From Solirubrobacterales bacterium (GTDB taxonomy: Bacteria; Actinomycetota; Thermoleophilia; Solirubrobacterales; 70-9), in NCBI GenBank assembly GCA_025936755.1, contig JAICSS010000002.1, positions 62,001 through 126,000 of the forward strand: a stretch of DNA of 64,000 bases. The letters are read 5' to 3'. The notes under the pieces are model-generated. The model was not told the origin of the DNA and ran no database searches. It was given only the letters and a program-made list of their open reading frames with translations. Positions 34,024 through 41,723 of the stretch are shown piece after piece. The number at the start of each line of letters is the position of its first letter. Position 1 is the stretch's first letter. The position numbers were made by a program, and so were the translations under genes.

Positions 34024-36327
34024 TCACACCCGCACCGCAGACTCCCGATCGTCTCGAATATCAAGCAGCGAATACTGGGCCAGTTTGGGAACTGACTCTG
34101 GGGTCCACTTGTTCCGATGCGCTCGAATCAGGTTGTTGGCGATCAACTCTGCGAGGAGCGGCGGGAAAGCGTTTCCGACTTGGAGACACTGGGCTTCACG
34201 GGAACCCCTGAACTCGATGGAATCGGGAAAGGTCTGAAGGCGCGCAGCCTCGCGCACCGTCAAACTGCGCGGCAGCCAGGGGTGGACGGGGAAAGCGTTG
34301 TGTCCAGGCACCAGAGTGATGCTTGGCTTCTTTCGGTCCAGCCGCTTGAAGACGTGGCTGAAGTGCTTGATTTCCTTCGTGCGATATCCCTTTTTCAGCT
34401 CTTTCGGAAGAGCCTCGATATCGAGGCGCCCGCCCTCCGGAATCAATTGGTACCGGGCAACCTGAAGCGCCTTGTGCCGCATCGGCACGTGGCACGTGTG
34501 CAGGTCGTAGGCGGACTCATCGGCCAGGTCACTAATCGCCTCGCCTACAGTGCGATGCGGCTTCTGCCAGTCGGTCGGGTTCTCGAAAAACTTCCTCTTT
34601 GGCCACGGAATGACCAGACCCGACCTATTCGCCATCAGAATGAACCGGCGCCGATGCTGGGGGACCCCGAAGTCGGCCGCATCGATTACACCGGCCTCCA
34701 CTGAGCCATATCCGAGACCATCCAAGCGGGACATAGCCTCGCGTACAAACTTCCCGTCTTCCAGCGTCGCGAACCCTGCAACGTTCTCCATAACCACCCA
34801 CTCGGGCTCAAGCCGCGCAACCATGTCCAAATACGACATAACAAGCCGATTCCGCGGATCTCCAGTCCCAGCGGCTTTCCTGTTCTTGGCGAGCCTGCGC
34901 TTGCCGAAGATCGAAAACCCCTGGCAAGGGGGGCCGCCCACAACCGCAAAGGGCGAACCGCCCGAAGCCTCGATCACCTCGGCCTGGGCCGATGGCAAGG
35001 ACAGATCACCGAGGACAAACGGAATCTGAGGATGGTTCGCAGCATGAGTCGCGGCAACGTCTTTGTTGAAGTCCGCTGCGACGATAGGACGGAACCCCGC
35101 TCGCTCGAAGCCGAGCAAGAACCCCCCGGCACCCGAGAAGAGGTCAACGACCGTCGGAGCGTCAGGGTCAGGGGCCGGGCGCAACCGTCGCTCTGGGTTC
35201 ACCTTCACGCGCGGGGACGGCGCGCTTCGCCTAGCGCTGGTGAACCTCGCCGCCTCGCCGCGCAGCGGAAGAATGTGGTCCCAAACTGACCGGGCGAGGA
35301 CCTGGGCGAGAAGCGGGGGAACTGCATTTCCGACCTGGATGCACTGTCGGCGCCTGTCTCCCTCAAACACATAGTCGTCGGGAAACGTCTGGAGTCTCGC
35401 AGCCTCGCGGGGAGTGAGGCTGCGATCGAGGACGGGATGCACTGGCAGAGCGTTGTTCCCTGGAACAATCGTCAATGACGGCCGCTCTCGGTGTAGGCGC
35501 TTGTAGGTGCTTCCGAAGTTCTTACGCCGGATCTCAGGCGGGAGCTGGTCGGGCGGCGGGAGCATCCCGCCCTCTGGAATCAGTTGGTAGCGGGCAATGA
35601 CCTTCTCGGTGTGAGCAAGAGCGGTGTGGTTGGGAACTTCGGCCTCGGTGCGATCCATGAGGTCATTGATCGCCTGCCCCACGGTGAGGTGGCCTTTTCT
35701 CCTCCCCTCCCCATGCGTTGGCTCAGGAAAGGAGTATTCGATGCGCGGATCGGCGAACGCGACGAATACGGCCCGCTGTCTCAGTTGCGGCACTCCATAG
35801 TCAGCCGCATTAAGGACCTGGAAAGAAACCGTGTATCCAATTGCCTCAAGGCGCTCGATGACATGGTCTCGATACCGGCCTTTGTACTCCGTGACGATCG
35901 CTTTCACATTCTCGATCACGACGGCTTGAGGCTGAATTTCATCCACCAGCCGAATGAACGCATCGACTAGCTCGTTGCGAGGATCAGAGGAATGCCGATC
36001 GCCGAGCGTTGAGAACCCCTGGCAGGGGGGTCCCCCAATAATTATGTCCGGCCGTCGACCCTTCGTCGCAGACATCAACGCATCGGCGGTAAGGGAGCGT
36101 ACGTCCTCCTGAACGAAGGGAACACCGGGCCAGTTCCGTTCATGCGTCTTCGCTGCGGCAGAGTCAACGTCGCTCGCAGCGAGCAGCCGGAATCCGGCCT
36201 GCAGAAACCCCAGGTCGAGCCCGCCGCCGCCAACGAACAGCCCTAGAGCCGTGGGGACCCCTTTTACCGTCCGAGCCCGCTTCGCTCGTTCCTTTGGTGT
36301 CTCGTGTCGGTAGTCGCGATACGCCAT
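34024..36327 (-). CDS. Tandem cytosine-C5 DNA methyltransferase, two complete domains in one protein
   Basis: A 767-residue protein made of two full m5C methyltransferases. Domain 1 (about 26-352) has motif I LFVGGGGLDLGF, motif IV GGPPCQGFS with Cys102, ENV motif VI, and QVGNAVPP motif X. Domain 2 (about 391-735) has DLFSGAGGF, GGPPCQGFS with Cys468, ENVAGF and QVGNAFPP. The two recognition regions are also alike (both contain RYQLIPEGG), so the protein arose by duplication and fusion. Both catalytic sites look intact. The gene starts six bases after the end of the presumed restriction gene, forming an R-M operon. Confidence 0.92.
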   Translation of the reverse strand: MAYRDYRHETPKERAKRARTVKGVPTALGLFVGGGGLDLGFLQAGFRLLAASDVDSAAAKTHERNWPGVPFVQEDVRSLTADALMSATKGRRPDIIIGGPPCQGFSTLGDRHSSDPRNELVDAFIRLVDEIQPQAVVIENVKAIVTEYKGRYRDHVIERLEAIGYTVSFQVLNAADYGVPQLRQRAVFVAFADPRIEYSFPEPTHGEGRRKGHLTVGQAINDLMDRTEAEVPNHTALAHTEKVIARYQLIPEGGMLPPPDQLPPEIRRKNFGSTYKRLHRERPSLTIVPGNNALPVHPVLDRSLTPREAARLQTFPDDYVFEGDRRRQCIQVGNAVPPLLAQVLARSVWDHILPLRGEAARFTSARRSAPSPRVKVNPERRLRPAPDPDAPTVVDLFSGAGGFLLGFERAGFRPIVAADFNKDVAATHAANHPQIPFVLGDLSLPSAQAEVIEASGGSPFAVVGGPPCQGFSIFGKRRLAKNRKAAGTGDPRNRLVMSYLDMVARLEPEWVVMENVAGFATLEDGKFVREAMSRLDGLGYGSVEAGVIDAADFGVPQHRRRFILMANRSGLVIPWPKRKFFENPTDWQKPHRTVGEAISDLADESAYDLHTCHVPMRHKALQVARYQLIPEGGRLDIEALPKELKKGYRTKEIKHFSHVFKRLDRKKPSITLVPGHNAFPVHPWLPRSLTVREAARLQTFPDSIEFRGSREAQCLQVGNAFPPLLAELIANNLIRAHRNKWTPESVPKLAQYSLLDIRDDRESAVRV

Positions 36328-36333
36328 GGGCGC

Positions 36334-38148
36334 CTACAGCTCCACATTGAGAGCTTCGATAACCCGCTCCCATTCGATTGGCACGCCGACACCCAGCCGG
36401 TGGCGCTTGGACGACACAAATCCATAGGTACGAAGGAGGGTGAGCTCAACCTGAAATGGAGTCCTCTGTCTTGGCCGGTTGCGACCTGAGACCTTCCGCA
36501 TCACCTTGAGCTCCTCCGCCATATCGGTCTCAACGTCCGAGAGGTACTCGAAATACGACTCCTCGTTGAACGTCGGCGTCCCGCTGGCAGACTCACGGGT
36601 GTAGGCCAAGGGATTCGCCGCGAACCGGCGCTCCGACAAGCGGTGGAGGTAGTGAAGGAACGACTCATACCGGCCCGTCTGCAGAAGCGTCGCGCCTACG
36701 TACTCCTTCGCAGCAGCCGAATTCGGACCCCCGAATCGCTCGCACAAGCTGGTGTATCGATATCCAAGGTCGGTCGGCCTCCCATCGTCGTCCAGCCATC
36801 CAAGGTGCATAAGGGAGCTATCGAGATCCTCTCTGTAGCTGTGAGCGCGATCCCTAATGCCTTGTTTCGCTTGACGCCCAGCCTGAGGCGGTATCCCGGA
36901 GGCAAACATCTCCCACGCCTCGTCCTCGCTTACGGCGCCGGCATTAAGCAGTGCGACAAGCGTCTCCTTCAAGCCGTTAGTCCGTCCCTCGAAAATCTGA
37001 CTCATCGCGCGCTCGTCGTCGCGAGCGATCCGCGTATAAGCGTCCGGCGTCTTGTACGTGCCCTCCTCATTAACCCACGGGGTAAGTACCTCCGGAGTGA
37101 CGATCCACTCAAACCAGAACGCGCGCCAGACCTGAGAGAGAAAGCGATCATCGGCAGTGTTCGCGAGATAGTTTTCTGCCGTCTTGTCGGGCGCCAGTCG
37201 CGTGATTGCTGCAGTCAACTCCGCCGGGATCGGCGGCAAGGGCGTTATCTGGCCTGACGAGAGCCGCTTGGCCACCTGAAGCAAGCGGAAGAAGGCGTCC
37301 CTCGTCGTGGAGCCCTCGCGCATGTGAACCCACTGCGTTCGCGGGCTGGTCGAGGTCCTTTTCAGGCGCTGGCCCGCAGCGCTGTCGACCACCCGCAGCG
37401 TCCGCCTACATGCGATCCGGCCTGAAAACGGTGCGGCAAGGGTCGTATCCGGCTCTTCGTAGGTGAAGACCCCGATGGCCTTCGACTGGCTAACGTCGTC
37501 AAGAACCCGAGTAACGTATTCGCCCGCGTCCGAGAGAGTTGGGAACGCCTCGGGTATGACGATCGCCACGCCGTTGTAGCCCTTGTCAATGTAGGCGTGG
37601 GCTTGGCCGATTGCCGTAAGCAAGCCATGCACCCCCTCGTTGGGGCGCTTGTACTCAAGCGCGATATCACGCTGGCTGCTTCCCGCGCCCTCCAGAAGCA
37701 CGACCACGCCGTCGGCCCTCGGCCAGGGCGAGGAAGATGCCTCGTTCGAGGCGCTTGCGCTCAAAGCCCCAGGTGCGCTGCTGACCTCGTAGCAAAGGGA
37801 CGCATCGGCGGCAAACATCCGCGCAAGCTCCGACCCAGCAAAGTCGGCCTCTGCGTTGTGGCTGTACGTCACTTCGAAAAGCGGACGCCGAAGTTTTCGA
37901 ACAGCTCGGCCGGACCTCCCGCGGCCCACGAAACGCAAAAGTCTCGATGCGGAAAAACCCCAGCAGCAACTGGGACTACTGGCGCGCGAAGTAGCCTCAC
38001 GGCGGCAGTGTGCATCACGGGTCGGACGGCATCCCTCGGACAGCCACCTCCCTGAGCCAAAGCTCAAAAGGGGAAGGTCGGCGCATAGGCGCCAATCACG
38101 CCGGCGCGGACCTGCTTTAGAGGCAGACGTATCCTGAAAGACGCTCAT
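36334..38148 (-). CDS. Probable restriction endonuclease (PD-(D/E)XK) partner of the double methyltransferase
   Basis: Up to 604 residues. D146 and E165-x-K167 (in DIALEYKRPNEG) form a PD-(D/E)XK core, followed by a QAHAY motif (182-186) as in RecB-like nucleases. The remaining 400 residues are unlike any family I know. ATG 38148 has a well-spaced GAGAGG, but the first 85 or so residues are Cys/Arg/Ser-rich and unlike the rest. A later start (GTG 37929 or 37872) or a frameshift near 37.9 kb is possible. Gene order with the methyltransferase supports restriction; specificity is unknown. Confidence 0.7.
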   Translation of the reverse strand: MSVFQDTSASKAGPRRRDWRLCADLPLLSFGSGRWLSEGCRPTRDAHCRREATSRASSPSCCWGFSASRLLRFVGRGRSGRAVRKLRRPLFEVTYSHNAEADFAGSELARMFAADASLCYEVSSAPGALSASASNEASSSPWPRADGVVVLLEGAGSSQRDIALEYKRPNEGVHGLLTAIGQAHAYIDKGYNGVAIVIPEAFPTLSDAGEYVTRVLDDVSQSKAIGVFTYEEPDTTLAAPFSGRIACRRTLRVVDSAAGQRLKRTSTSPRTQWVHMREGSTTRDAFFRLLQVAKRLSSGQITPLPPIPAELTAAITRLAPDKTAENYLANTADDRFLSQVWRAFWFEWIVTPEVLTPWVNEEGTYKTPDAYTRIARDDERAMSQIFEGRTNGLKETLVALLNAGAVSEDEAWEMFASGIPPQAGRQAKQGIRDRAHSYREDLDSSLMHLGWLDDDGRPTDLGYRYTSLCERFGGPNSAAAKEYVGATLLQTGRYESFLHYLHRLSERRFAANPLAYTRESASGTPTFNEESYFEYLSDVETDMAEELKVMRKVSGRNRPRQRTPFQVELTLLRTYGFVSSKRHRLGVGVPIEWERVIEALNVEL

Positions 38149-38347
38149 GAGGTCACCTCTCGTGAGCCGGGGGCGGGCCGTGACAGCGGTGCCGCCCCAT
38201 TTGACGTGTGCAGACAGAATGTATCAAGGTCCGTGGCGGAAAGTGCCGTCACTCAGGCGGGCAAAGCGAGCCTCTCGAGCTTCGTGTTGCCCCAAGCGTT
38301 GCCCCACGGCCGATTTTACACCCTGTTGTCTGTAAGACAATAAAACT
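38149..38347. other. Non-coding right end of island
   Basis: Between the restriction gene start and the tRNA terminator I see no gene. It holds the promoter region of the R-M operon and the second pair of GTTGCCCCA motifs. No controller (C-protein) gene or C-box was recognised. Confidence 0.5.
38286..38306. repeat. Paired GTTGCCCCA motifs, right end of island
   Basis: Copies at 38286-38294 and 38298-38306 repeat the left-end arrangement exactly: same strand, same 12-base step, different three-base spacer. They lie about 73 bases inside the right att copy. Confidence 0.6.
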
Positions 38348-38373
38348 AAAAGGCCCGCATATGCGGGCCTTTT
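38348..38373 (-). terminator. Intrinsic terminator of tRNA-fMet
   Basis: A perfect palindrome: AAAA, then GGCCCGCAT facing ATGCGGGCC, then TTTT. On either strand it gives a nine-base-pair stem with a T-run. It begins seven bases beyond the 3' end of the tRNA gene and lies on the island side of the att site, so the island has supplied the terminator. Confidence 0.85.
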
Positions 38374-38378
38374 ACGAA

Positions 38379-38453
<75 letters not shown>

Positions 38454-38551
38454 GCGGACTGTCGATGGTAGCAATGTGGCGGGGGTTGAGGGGCTCTTCG
38501 GCAGGGGTGGGGGCGGGTTTGCGCAGAGGGCTTCGGGGCGTCGCCGGGCTC

Positions 38552-38557
38552 TAGAGT
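38552..38557 (+). promoter_or_regulatory. -10 box for leaderless ppx transcript
   Basis: TAGAGT ends six bases before the GTG at 38564 and matches TANNNT. No ribosome-binding site lies between. Confidence 0.45.
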
Positions 38558-38563
38558 GGCCGG

Positions 38564-39496
38564 GTGGCCAAGCGGGGCAAGCGGGTTGCGGTGATCGACG
38601 TGGGGACGAACTCGACGCGGTTGCTGGTGGCCGACGTGGACGGGGGCGTGGCGCCGCTGGAGCGGCGGAGCACGGTGACGCGGCTGGGGAGGGGCGTCGA
38701 CCTGTCCGGGCGCCTGGCGAGCGAGGCGATCGAGGACGTCTGCGCGGCGATCGGCGGCTATGTCGGGATCCTGCAGGAGCTGGAGGCCGAGACGGTCGAG
38801 GTGATCGCGACCAGCGCGGTGCGGGACGCCGACAACGGCAGCGCCTTCGTCGCCGAGCTGCGGGAGCGGTTCGCGCTCTCGGCCCGGGTGCTCGACGGCG
38901 AGGAGGAGGCGCGGCTCACCTATCTGGGCGCGACTTCGGAGGCGCTGCCGAGCGAGCCGACCCTGGTGGTCGACATCGGCGGCGGCTCGACCGAGCTGAT
39001 CGTCGGCAGCGGCAGCGAGATCTCCTTCCACGACTCCCTGCAGGCCGGCGTCGTCCGCCACACCGAGCGCCACGTCAACAGCGACCCCCCCACCGCCGGC
39101 GAGCTGGAAGCGCTCGCCACCGACGTCCGCGGCCAGATCGCCGACTCGATCGGCGCCGGGGTCGAGGCCCGCCAGGGGATCGCGGTCGCCGGCACCCCGA
39201 CCTCCCTCGCCGCGGTGGTGATGGAGCTCGAGCCCTACGACCCGACACGGGTCCATGGCCACGTCCTCGACCTGCCCTCGATCCAGGTGATCCTCTCGCG
39301 GCTCGCCTCCCTCCCCCTCGCCGAGCGGGTCGAGGTCGCCGGCCTCCACCCCGACCGGGCGCCGACGATCGTCGCCGGCGTCGTCATCCTGGTCGAGACG
39401 ATGCGCGCCTTCGACCTCGAGCAGATCGCCGTCTCCGAGCACGACATCCTCTACGGCACCGCCCTCGCCGCCGCTCAAAACCCCTCTACGTACTAA
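38564..39496 (+). CDS. ppx: Exopolyphosphatase / (p)ppGpp phosphohydrolase family protein
   Basis: A 310-residue Ppx/GppA-family phosphatase with the ASKHA fold: phosphate loop VIDVGTNSTRLLV near the N-terminus and the second loop VVDIGGGSTELIVG. The length fits the short actinobacterial Ppx form without the C-terminal HD domain. It hydrolyses terminal phosphate from polyphosphate or the pentaphosphate alarmone; the preferred substrate cannot be read. It stands alone as the first gene right of the island. Confidence 0.9.
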   Translation: MAKRGKRVAVIDVGTNSTRLLVADVDGGVAPLERRSTVTRLGRGVDLSGRLASEAIEDVCAAIGGYVGILQELEAETVEVIATSAVRDADNGSAFVAELRERFALSARVLDGEEEARLTYLGATSEALPSEPTLVVDIGGGSTELIVGSGSEISFHDSLQAGVVRHTERHVNSDPPTAGELEALATDVRGQIADSIGAGVEARQGIAVAGTPTSLAAVVMELEPYDPTRVHGHVLDLPSIQVILSRLASLPLAERVEVAGLHPDRAPTIVAGVVILVETMRAFDLEQIAVSEHDILYGTALAAAQNPSTY

Positions 39497-39589
39497 TTGG
39501 ACACTGTGTCTTGTCCAGAACGTACAGAGTGGTCAGTGAAGATTAGGAAGTACGAGAAGTAGGCGTCTCCTCTCCTCTATACTCGGTAG

Positions 39590-39823
39590 TTCGTCCAGGC
39601 CGCTGGTAGAAGTCAAGTACGAGCGGGTACATACTGGGCGGACCGGGGAAGAGGTGGGGCTGTGCTCCACCTTGCACTCCGGATACAGGGCTTAGGCGAT
39701 TGCCGCATCATGGCGCCTCCCGCCGTCTGGGCCCACCGAATAAAAGGTCCCTGAAGACGTACCCCTGCCCGTCCTGAGGGGCCACCGGAATCGGCCGTCA
39801 GAGATGACGGCCGATTCTATTTT
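39590..39823 (+). ncRNA. Candidate structured non-coding RNA
   Basis: A possible transcript of about 230 bases from a TATACT box to the terminator. Nested pairing is visible: 39600-39606 with 39782-39788, and 39636-39648 with 39762-39774 (13 positions, two mismatches), enclosing a hairpin at 39653-39671. A long rod with an internal bulge is the shape of 6S-like RNAs, but no family signature was recognised. It is not tmRNA, RNase P RNA or SRP RNA by sequence. The 5' end is a guess. Confidence 0.4.
39788..39823 (+). terminator. Intrinsic terminator before the TPP enzyme gene
   Basis: A 13-base-pair perfect stem (39788-39800 with 39805-39817), a GAGA tetraloop and TATTTT. The T-run is on the plus strand, so it ends the candidate RNA or ppx transcription, not the minus-strand gene whose stop lies eight bases further. 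Confidence 0.85.
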
Positions 39824-39830
39824 CGGCTCC

Positions 39831-41447
39831 CTAAGCCAGATTCGACTTGCGGGGGTAGGCGACCTCGGGATCCGTGAGGACGTTGACCAGGGTCGGCCGG
39901 CCGGAGGCGAAGGCGCGCTCCAGGGCCGGCTTCAGCTCCCCCGGCTCGCGGACCAGGATCCCGTCGCAGCCGAGCGCTTCGACCAGCTCGTCGTAGCGCG
40001 TCTCCGGCCGCAGCTCGGCCGCCACCGAGTAGCCGTAGAGGAACTTCATCGGGTGGTGCTCGAGGCCCCAGATGCCGTTGTTGCCCATCACCCCGACGAC
40101 GCCCAAACCGTGACGCGACATCGTGTCGAACTCCATGCCGGCGAAGCCGAAGGCGCCATCGCCCAGAAGCAGGCAGACCTGGCGGTCGGGATGGGCGACC
40201 TTGGCCCCGATCGCCTGCCCCGGCCCGGCGCCCAGGCACCCGAACGGCCCCGGGTCCATCCAGCAGCCCGGCTCGAAGGTTTCGATGTAGCGGCCGGCGT
40301 AGGAGACGAAGTCGCCGCCGTCGCCGACGACGATCGCGTCGCGGTCGAGCACTTCGTTCAGCTCGCGGTAGACCCGCACCGGGTGCAGCGGCGAGCGCCC
40401 GTCGTCGAGCTCGGCCCGCTCCGCCGCCCGCTTCTCCTCCTCGACCGCGCGCAGCTGCTCGAGCCAGGCAGCGGTCCGCGGCGCCTCGGCGCCCGCGCCT
40501 TCGCGCAGCGCCGTCAGGGTCGCGCGCATGTCGCCGACGAGGTCGACGTCCGGCGCGCGGTTCCTCGGCAGCTGGTTCGGCACGACGTCGAGGCGGACGA
40601 TCTTCGTCTCCTCGCCGAAGCTGCCGCCGAAGCCGAGGCGGAAGTCCATCGGCACGCCGACGACGAGGGCGACGTCGGCGCCCTGCAGGCCCGCCCCCCG
40701 CGCCCGGCTGAAGGCGAGCTCGTGGTCGGCGGGCAGGCAGCCGCGTCCGAGCCCGTTGAGGAAGACCGGGATCCCGAGCGCCTCGGCCAGCGCCCGCAGC
40801 TCCTCCTCGGCGCGGCCCCAGTAGAGGCCGGTGCCGGCCATGATCGCCGGCCGCTCCGCCGCCGACAGCAGGGCGGCGGCCTCTTCGACCCCGGCGGCCG
40901 GTTCGGCCTGTTCGATCTGCAGAGGCAGCGGGATGTCGGCCTCGGCCTCGGTGAAGACGACGTCGAGCGGATAGTCGACGAAGGTGGGGCCGCTCGGGAT
41001 CGCCGCCGCCAGGTCGAGCGCCGCTGCCGTGATCGGGCCGATCTGCGCCGGGTCCTTGACCGTCTCGGCCGACTTGACCAGCGGCGAGACGAACGGCAGG
41101 TGGTCGATCTCCTGCAGCGAGCCCGAGCCCCAGCGCATCTCCGGGGCCCGCCCGCCGAGCACGCAGATCGGCGAGCAGTTCGCCTGGGCGCCGGCGATCG
41201 CGCTGATCCCGTTCGTCACCCCCGGGCCGGCGGTCAGCGCCGCCACCCCGACCCCGCGGGTCGCCTTCGCGATCCCCTCGGCGGCGAACACCGCCGTTTG
41301 CTCGTGGCGGACGTCGACGAGGGAGATCCCCTCCTCCCTGCAGCCGTCGTAGATCGAGAACAGGTGCCCGCCCGAGAGCGTGAAGAGGTTCTCCACCCCC
41401 CGCGACTTCAGGGCCTTCGCGACCAGCCTGCCTCCGTGCTCCGCCAT
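39831..41447 (-). CDS. Thiamine-diphosphate enzyme, acetolactate synthase-like
   Basis: A 538-residue TPP enzyme: N-terminal domain with the catalytic Glu in RHEQTAVF, middle domain, and PP domain with LLGDGAFGF and the metal-site MGNNGIWG. It resembles actinobacterial IlvG/IlvX-type acetolactate-synthase-like proteins, which also resemble oxalyl- and 2-hydroxyacyl-CoA lyases. No regulatory subunit is adjacent and no FAD-specific feature is clear, so the substrate is open. It is a different subgroup from the pyruvate-oxidase-like gene at 12140. Confidence 0.8.
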   Translation of the reverse strand: MAEHGGRLVAKALKSRGVENLFTLSGGHLFSIYDGCREEGISLVDVRHEQTAVFAAEGIAKATRGVGVAALTAGPGVTNGISAIAGAQANCSPICVLGGRAPEMRWGSGSLQEIDHLPFVSPLVKSAETVKDPAQIGPITAAALDLAAAIPSGPTFVDYPLDVVFTEAEADIPLPLQIEQAEPAAGVEEAAALLSAAERPAIMAGTGLYWGRAEEELRALAEALGIPVFLNGLGRGCLPADHELAFSRARGAGLQGADVALVVGVPMDFRLGFGGSFGEETKIVRLDVVPNQLPRNRAPDVDLVGDMRATLTALREGAGAEAPRTAAWLEQLRAVEEEKRAAERAELDDGRSPLHPVRVYRELNEVLDRDAIVVGDGGDFVSYAGRYIETFEPGCWMDPGPFGCLGAGPGQAIGAKVAHPDRQVCLLLGDGAFGFAGMEFDTMSRHGLGVVGVMGNNGIWGLEHHPMKFLYGYSVAAELRPETRYDELVEALGCDGILVREPGELKPALERAFASGRPTLVNVLTDPEVAYPRKSNLA

Positions 41448-41453
41448 CCCGGC

Positions 41454-41459
41454 AGCCTA
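41454..41459 (-). promoter_or_regulatory. -10 box for leaderless TPP enzyme transcript
   Basis: On the minus strand TAGGCT ends six bases before the ATG at 41447. Confidence 0.45.
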
Positions 41460-41494
41460 TTTGCTGGCCGGCCGTCTGGGGTTACCATCGCCTG

Positions 41495-41580
41495 GCCCGG
41501 GTGGCGAAACTGGCAAAAGCAGCGGCCTTAAAAGCCGCCGCCCCCTCGGGGGCTTGCGGGTTCGAGTCCCGCCCCGGGCA
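41495..41580 (+). tRNA. tRNA-Leu (UAA)
   Basis: An 86-base class II tRNA. The acceptor stem GCCCGGG pairs with CCCGGGC; the anticodon loop is CTTAAAA with anticodon UAA; a long variable arm CCCCCTCGGGGG and the T loop TTCGAGT follow. Discriminator A; CCA is not encoded. Confidence 0.95.
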
Positions 41581-41723
41581 TTCCCCGAGCCGATCGCCGC
41601 CTTCCCTGCAATTTGCGGGTTTCCCGGCTCCCTAAACGGGCAATAAAACCTTTGCAAGGGCGCAACTTCGGCCCTGTTACCGTGTCCTTAGTCTCTGGAA
41701 CCGTCCTTCCACCGGGAGAGCTC

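Larger units (their letters stand above)
39497..39830. other. Gene-free gap holding a candidate structured RNA
   Basis: A 334-base gap between ppx and the convergent TPP enzyme without a supportable reading frame. It has lower GC than the flanks, a TATACT at 39578-39583, long-range complementary segments and a strong terminator, described separately. Confidence 0.6.

Noticed and set aside
39831-41447. Biosynthetic acetolactate synthase (ilvB)
   Set aside because: No small subunit or ilv gene nearby, and the sequence is nearer to the IlvG/IlvX and acyl-CoA lyase-like group.
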